Notes under the pieces: generated by a model
Databases searched by the model: none
What the model was told of the DNA's origin: nothing
The model's input: only the letters and a program-made list of their open reading frames with translations
Program-made: the position numbers and the translations under genes
From: Imperialibacter roseus
Lineage (GTDB): Bacteria > Bacteroidota > Bacteroidia > Cytophagales > Cyclobacteriaceae
DNA length: 64,000 nucleotides
Assembly (NCBI RefSeq): GCF_032999765.1
Contig: NZ_CP136051.1
Coordinates: 5,288,501 to 5,352,500 of the forward strand
Direction: 5' to 3'
Shown: positions 60,391-64,000 of the stretch, piece by piece
Layout: every line of letters begins with the position of its first letter
Numbering within the stretch: the stretch's first letter is position 1

Positions 60391-60414
60391 GCTCCTCTTT
60401 GAGGGGCTTTTTTT
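60391..60414 (+). terminator. Terminator after the small peptide gene, touching the next start codon
   Basis: GCTCCTC / GAGGGGC stem (one G-U pair, extendable by A-T) with a 3-nt loop, then TTTTTTT (60408-60414), and the ATG of the lipoprotein gene follows at once at 60415. The T-tract therefore doubles as the translation initiation region of the next gene. Confidence 0.75.
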
Positions 60415-62091
60415 ATGAATCAGAAACTAAGGTTATTAGGTTACTCTCTACTCTTTCTAACTGGATGTACTTCGGAGATTGATTATCCTTCGCAATTAAG
60501 GATCCAAATCAATAGCTTCCCAGAAAGCTTTTCGCCCATCAAAACAAACGAGTTCGATGGGATTATATTTCAATTTTTAAGCGAAAGAGATTCGACGGAT
60601 AAGATAGTCTCAAATTTAGCGGAACTTTCTGAAAAAATAGCTATAAATGACACAATTAGTTTATTTGGCTTTACACTAAAGAGCTCAGCCAAATGGGTGA
60701 ATGGCGTTCCTGTGTCAAAAGAAGACGTGCTTTTTACCTTAAAACTCAATAAATGCAGGCTCAGAAGCGGCATTTCTTCAGGAAGCTTTCATTTAGATGC
60801 CATCAAAGCTTTTTACCGAGACTCTTCCAACGCCCGGTTTTTTCAGCTCGAAACGTATGGCAACCCGGAATATAGCAGGTCAGTAGCCGGAGATTTCCTT
60901 GTTATGCCCGAACACATTTTTGACCCCCAAAAAGTGCTGAGAGCTTATAGTTTGGACGAGATAAGCACCTTCAATGAAGAAAACGCACCAGATGATGTAA
61001 GAAAATACTTCGACGCTTTCAATGGCATTGCCCCATTCGATTCTGTGTATTTTAAAGGTTCTGGCCCTTACCAAATCGAGAGCTACTATCCTGACCAAAG
61101 CATTAGCCTTACGCTGAGCGAAACAGACAAAGAAAAGCTGCCCTCGCAGTTTCAGTTGGCTGACAGGATCAACTATGTGATGATAACTGATCCCACGGCC
61201 GCCAGATTTGCGCTGCAAAACAATGAAGTAGACGTTATTACCCAGATTCCTGCCACCGAGTTTGTTCAGCTGGAAGCTTTTAACAAAACCTCAAACACTC
61301 TAAATCTCTTCAGGCTAGCCGGGTTCAAGTTTGTGTTTTTTGGCTTTAATACCCGTCAGCCAAAATTTAGCAGCAAGGACGTGAGAATTGCTCTTTCCCA
61401 TATTATCGACGTTCAGGGCATCATCGACGCAGTCCGCCTTGGTTATGCTGAGCCTACTGTCGGGCCGGTACATCCGGTTTTATCGGATCTGTACAACGCC
61501 GACATAAGCACCTACGCCTATAACCCAGACCAAAGCAGGGCCCTACTTGAAAAATCAGGATGGAACTTCGACGGAAATAACTGGAAGAATGACGCTGGAG
61601 AAACACTTGACTTCGAACTCACTTACAACGGCACAAATCCAGATTATCAAAAAATAGCGCTGATTGTGCAAAGCGAGGCAAAGAAAATAGGCGTGCAGGT
61701 AAACCTGGCGCCGGAGGAGTCAGGCACTCTTTTAAAAAGGCTGCGATCGCACCAGTTCGAAGCTGTGCTCTATTCATTTGTTGGCTCGCCACGGGCCTAT
61801 GATTACTCGCCGCTGTTCCACACTGCGTCGGCTGCTCCGGGTAAAATGAATTTTTCTGGCTTCGGAACGGATGAAAGCGACCAGGAAATTGAAAAGGCCA
61901 TCTTATCCACCTCCAGAGAAGAGATGGCCATTCATTTGAAAAAATTGCAACAAATTCTGCACGAAGAGCGACCTATAGTCTTTCTTTATTTTGAACAAAG
62001 CCTCATAGCAACGTCGAAGAAATTTCCTCGTTTAAACATTAGCTACTATCGTCCTGGGTACGATCCGGTTGGGTTCTACCAGACACGTTAG
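60415..62091 (+). CDS. Peptide ABC transporter substrate-binding lipoprotein (SBP family 5)
   Basis: 558 residues with a lipobox (LLFLTGC, Cys18). Family-5 solute-binding protein of the OppA/DppA type: the LSFKWVNG-like motif SSAKWVNGVPVSKEDVLFTLK, the ligand-region LADRINYVMITDPTAARFALQNNEVDV, FGFNTRQPKFSSKDVRIALSHIID and the closing YEAVLYSFVGSPR are all present. It binds peptides or other small ligands in the periplasm. There are no permease or ATPase genes beside it, so it would share a transporter encoded elsewhere or act as a sensor. The ATG directly abuts the T-tract of the preceding terminator, implying read-through control. Confidence 0.88.
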   Translation: MNQKLRLLGYSLLFLTGCTSEIDYPSQLRIQINSFPESFSPIKTNEFDGIIFQFLSERDSTDKIVSNLAELSEKIAINDTISLFGFTLKSSAKWVNGVPVSKEDVLFTLKLNKCRLRSGISSGSFHLDAIKAFYRDSSNARFFQLETYGNPEYSRSVAGDFLVMPEHIFDPQKVLRAYSLDEISTFNEENAPDDVRKYFDAFNGIAPFDSVYFKGSGPYQIESYYPDQSISLTLSETDKEKLPSQFQLADRINYVMITDPTAARFALQNNEVDVITQIPATEFVQLEAFNKTSNTLNLFRLAGFKFVFFGFNTRQPKFSSKDVRIALSHIIDVQGIIDAVRLGYAEPTVGPVHPVLSDLYNADISTYAYNPDQSRALLEKSGWNFDGNNWKNDAGETLDFELTYNGTNPDYQKIALIVQSEAKKIGVQVNLAPEESGTLLKRLRSHQFEAVLYSFVGSPRAYDYSPLFHTASAAPGKMNFSGFGTDESDQEIEKAILSTSREEMAIHLKKLQQILHEERPIVFLYFEQSLIATSKKFPRLNISYYRPGYDPVGFYQTR

Positions 62092-62171
62092 TTCTGAAAT
62101 TGAAGTATATCGTTTTTTTGTTTACTCACTCATTCTAACTACATTTTAGCCTCATTAGTTATCGAAAAATA

Positions 62172-62561
62172 ATGCTTAAACGCTTTAGGTATATATTTTA
62201 TCTGGTCTACGTCCTTTACGCTCTGATGCTCCTGTACCTTTGCGTTAAACTTCTGAAAGTGCCAGACGCCACTGAAGATGCCTTCTACCTTTATTTAAAA
62301 GAAACATTCGGAGGTTATTTCGGTGTGATCTCGTTTCTAGAAACTTACTTCAGATCGTTCCAGATATTCACCATCCTTGCTGTTGTATTTAGCTTCCTGA
62401 TACTTTTCTCTGACTTCTTTGGGAAGCTTTTCCTTAGAAGAAAGATTGCCCGTCTTGAAGGGGAGGTTAACGATTTGAAGGCAAAACTTTACGACAGGGA
62501 GCAAAAGACCACTCCTCCGTCGATTACCACAACGCAACCAAGCTCTTCCGACGAAAAATGA
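62172..62561 (+). CDS. Hypothetical membrane protein with two TM helices and coiled coil
   Basis: 129 residues. Two hydrophobic segments (about 6-26, [19 protein letters not shown], and 60-80, [18 protein letters not shown]) are followed by a coiled-coil ([23 protein letters not shown]) and a Pro/Thr/Ser-rich tail. No family recognised. Its stop overlaps the gmhA start by 4 bp, so it is cotranscribed and translationally coupled with gmhA; a role in envelope sugar metabolism is a guess. Confidence 0.75.
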   Translation: MLKRFRYIFYLVYVLYALMLLYLCVKLLKVPDATEDAFYLYLKETFGGYFGVISFLETYFRSFQIFTILAVVFSFLILFSDFFGKLFLRRKIARLEGEVNDLKAKLYDREQKTTPPSITTTQPSSSDEK

Positions 62562-63133
62562 AAGAATTGATCGAGAATGAGCTTAAAGAAGCTCATCAAC
62601 TTCTTGAAAGGTTTCTCTCAGACCCTGCTACTGCTCAAAGCATCGAAAAGGCCGTTGACCTGATGGTAACGAGCATTTTGGAAGGAAAAAAAATAATTTC
62701 TTGCGGGAACGGTGGCTCAATGTCGGATGCCATGCATTTTGCTGAAGAACTAAGCGGGAGGTACAGAGGAGACAGGCCCTCAATTCCAGCGGTTTCAATT
62801 TCCGACCCTACCCATATTACCTGCGTGGGCAATGATTACGGCTTTGACTACATCTTTTCAAGATATATTGAGGGGCTTGGACAGCCGGGCGATGTGCTGC
62901 TGGGTATCTCAACTAGCGGCAATTCCAAAAACATCATCGAAGCGGTTGCCAAGGCAAAAGAAAAGGGATTGCGCATTATTTTGCTCACCGGAAAGGATGG
63001 TGGTAAACTAGCCAACGCAGGCGATGTGGAAATAAGAGTGCCGCATTTTGGCTTTGCTGACAGGATTCAGGAAATCCACATCAAAGTCATTCATATTTTT
63101 ATTCTTCTCATTGAAAAGAAATTGGGGTACTGA
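62558..63133 (+). CDS. gmhA: Sedoheptulose-7-phosphate isomerase
   Basis: 191 residues. SIS-domain isomerase that makes D-glycero-D-manno-heptose 7-phosphate, the first step towards the LPS inner core heptose. The phosphate loop [25 protein letters not shown] (about 48-72) contains the Glu/His pair of the zinc site, and the second SIS loop [16 protein letters not shown] is clear. No other heptose-synthesis gene is in view. Overlaps its upstream neighbour by 4 bp and comM by 1 bp (TGATG). Confidence 0.93.
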   Translation: MKELIENELKEAHQLLERFLSDPATAQSIEKAVDLMVTSILEGKKIISCGNGGSMSDAMHFAEELSGRYRGDRPSIPAVSISDPTHITCVGNDYGFDYIFSRYIEGLGQPGDVLLGISTSGNSKNIIEAVAKAKEKGLRIILLTGKDGGKLANAGDVEIRVPHFGFADRIQEIHIKVIHIFILLIEKKLGY

Positions 63134-64000
63134 TGCTGGCAAAAACCTTTGGAAGCGCTGTATATGGAGTAGACGCCTCTATCATTACCGTTGAGGTAAA
63201 TGTGAGCGCCGGCACCAAGTTTCTTATGGTGGGCCTGCCCGACAATGCCGTTAAAGAGAGTGAGCAGCGAGTAGAATCGGCCATTAAATACTTTGGCTAT
63301 TCTATGCCAAGGATAAAAACAGTAGTGAACCTGGCTCCAGCCGACATAAAAAAGGAAGGCTCCGCCTACGACCTGCCAATCGCCCTGGGCATTCTAAAGG
63401 CATCGGGCCAGCTAACTACAGAAGCGCTTGAGCAGTACATCATCATGGGTGAGCTTTCACTCGACGGCCTGCTGCGACCCATCAAAGGCGTTTTACCGAT
63501 TGCCATTGAGGCTCGGAAGAAAGGATTTAAAGGTTTCATCCTGCCAAAGGAAAATGCCTCTGAAGCAGCCATCGTCGATAAGCTTGATATTATTGGGGTT
63601 GAGACGATCAATGAAGCCATTGAGTTTGTGGAGGGCAGGCTTGAAATTGAACCGCTAAAAAAAGATACAAGAAGCATTTTCGAAGATACCTATGATGGGT
63701 ATGAGGCAGATTTTGCTCAGGTGCAGGGACAGGAGAATATCAAAAGAGCATTGGAAATTGCCGCTGCTGGCGGCCACAATGTGATCATGATTGGCCCTCC
63801 GGGGGCAGGCAAGACCATGCTGGCCAAACGGCTTCCCTCAATCCTGCCACCGCTGAACCTTCACGAGGCCCTCGAAACAACCAAGATTCATTCTGTCGCC
63901 GGAAAGCTTGGGGCTCATGCTTCACTTGTAGCTACAAGGCCTTTTCGCTCACCGCACCACACCATTTCTGACGTTGCACTTGTTGGAGGAGGTGGCATTC
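63133..64000 (+). CDS. comM: YifB/ComM-type Mg-chelatase-like AAA ATPase (partial)
   Basis: 289 residues are visible before the window ends; whole proteins are about 500. The N-terminal ChlI-like domain (LAKTFGSAVYGVDASIITVEV, GLPDNAVKESEQRVESAI, VVNLAPADIKKEGSAYDLPIALGI) is followed by an AAA+ ATPase with Walker A GPPGAGKTMLAKRL (about 218-231) and the FRSPHHTISDVALVGGG motif. ComM is a helicase that extends branch migration in natural transformation. The start codon overlaps the gmhA stop by one base. Confidence 0.92.
   Translation, partial: MLAKTFGSAVYGVDASIITVEVNVSAGTKFLMVGLPDNAVKESEQRVESAIKYFGYSMPRIKTVVNLAPADIKKEGSAYDLPIALGILKASGQLTTEALEQYIIMGELSLDGLLRPIKGVLPIAIEARKKGFKGFILPKENASEAAIVDKLDIIGVETINEAIEFVEGRLEIEPLKKDTRSIFEDTYDGYEADFAQVQGQENIKRALEIAAAGGHNVIMIGPPGAGKTMLAKRLPSILPPLNLHEALETTKIHSVAGKLGAHASLVATRPFRSPHHTISDVALVGGGGI

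Noticed and set aside
1-64000. tRNA, rRNA, CRISPR arrays, insertion sequences, phage or integrase genes
   Set aside because: None was recognised on either strand; no repeated spacer units or terminal inverted repeats with a transposase were seen.

Overview
The window reads as a chromosomal segment of a Bacteroidota bacterium, most likely order Cytophagales (a marine Fulvivirga/Marivirga/Imperialibacter-type organism; the genus is a guess). Support comes from the protein families (a TonB-dependent receptor with a carboxypeptidase-like N-terminal domain, PD40 and WG-repeat proteins, a RemB/Wzi-like outer membrane protein, a GlmU-family nucleotidyltransferase, lone GMC/subunit-3 oxidoreductases). 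Leaders also carry Bacteroidota-type -7 elements (TAnnTTTG) and mostly lack Shine-Dalgarno sequences. I saw no tRNA, rRNA, CRISPR array, insertion sequence, integrase or phage gene, so most of it looks like ordinary chromosome.

Layout. 1-3326 (-): an RND efflux permease cut by the window edge, with its membrane-fusion protein. 3678-6902 (-): a large TonB-dependent receptor with its own terminator. 7383-10987: an orphan gene, acylphosphatase, deoxyribose-phosphate aldolase, a small secreted Lys-rich protein, and a MarR regulator paired with 4-hydroxyphenylpyruvate dioxygenase. 11155-17163: a secreted amidohydrolase facing a three-gene operon of planctomycete-type extracytoplasmic proteins (DUF1592 with haem motifs, DUF1552 with a Tat signal, DUF2231-cytochrome-leucine-rich-repeat). 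17318-18694: an exonuclease/GIY-YIG fusion. 18937-25751: a GbsR/MarR-type regulator, a complete TolC/adaptor/RND permease operon and a TetR regulator. 25824-30766: M14 peptidase, GMC oxidoreductase and its Tat-exported small subunit. 30943-37000: lipoproteins, an L,D-transpeptidase, a sugar isomerase-like protein and a YdjC-type deacetylase. 36976-42705 (-): a 1428-residue AsmA-like protein, a gamma-glutamylcyclotransferase-like protein and an MscS channel. 42874-47078: a WG-repeat protein facing a GH32 lipoprotein. 47302-53133 (-): a housekeeping operon (GlmU-like, holB, RimK-type protease, hemC, cyclophilin, SDR) preceded by rpmE2. 53250-58408 (+): pabB, a pabC-like gene, a RemB/Wzi-like protein and an MsbA-like ABC exporter. 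58513-62091: the most unusual region. 62172-64000: a membrane protein, gmhA and the start of comM/yifB.

The most interesting candidate is at 58513-62091. A cytoplasmic 505-residue TPR-like protein (-) is divergent from an unlisted 51-codon gene (60195-60350, +). That gene encodes a peptide with a hydrophobic N-terminus and a Gly/Asp/Trp-rich tail. It is followed by a terminator whose T-run touches the start codon of a solitary oligopeptide-binding lipoprotein. The arrangement resembles the three parts of Gram-positive RRNPP peptide signalling (TPR receptor, exported pro-peptide, peptide-binding lipoprotein); here it is inference from gene content only.

Regulatory signals that can be read directly include two matching 18-bp sites (GTTC-N10-GAAC), one before the GbsR-type gene and one before the RND operon it precedes; a perfect 15-bp palindrome in the leader of hppD-marR; and several clear hairpin terminators.
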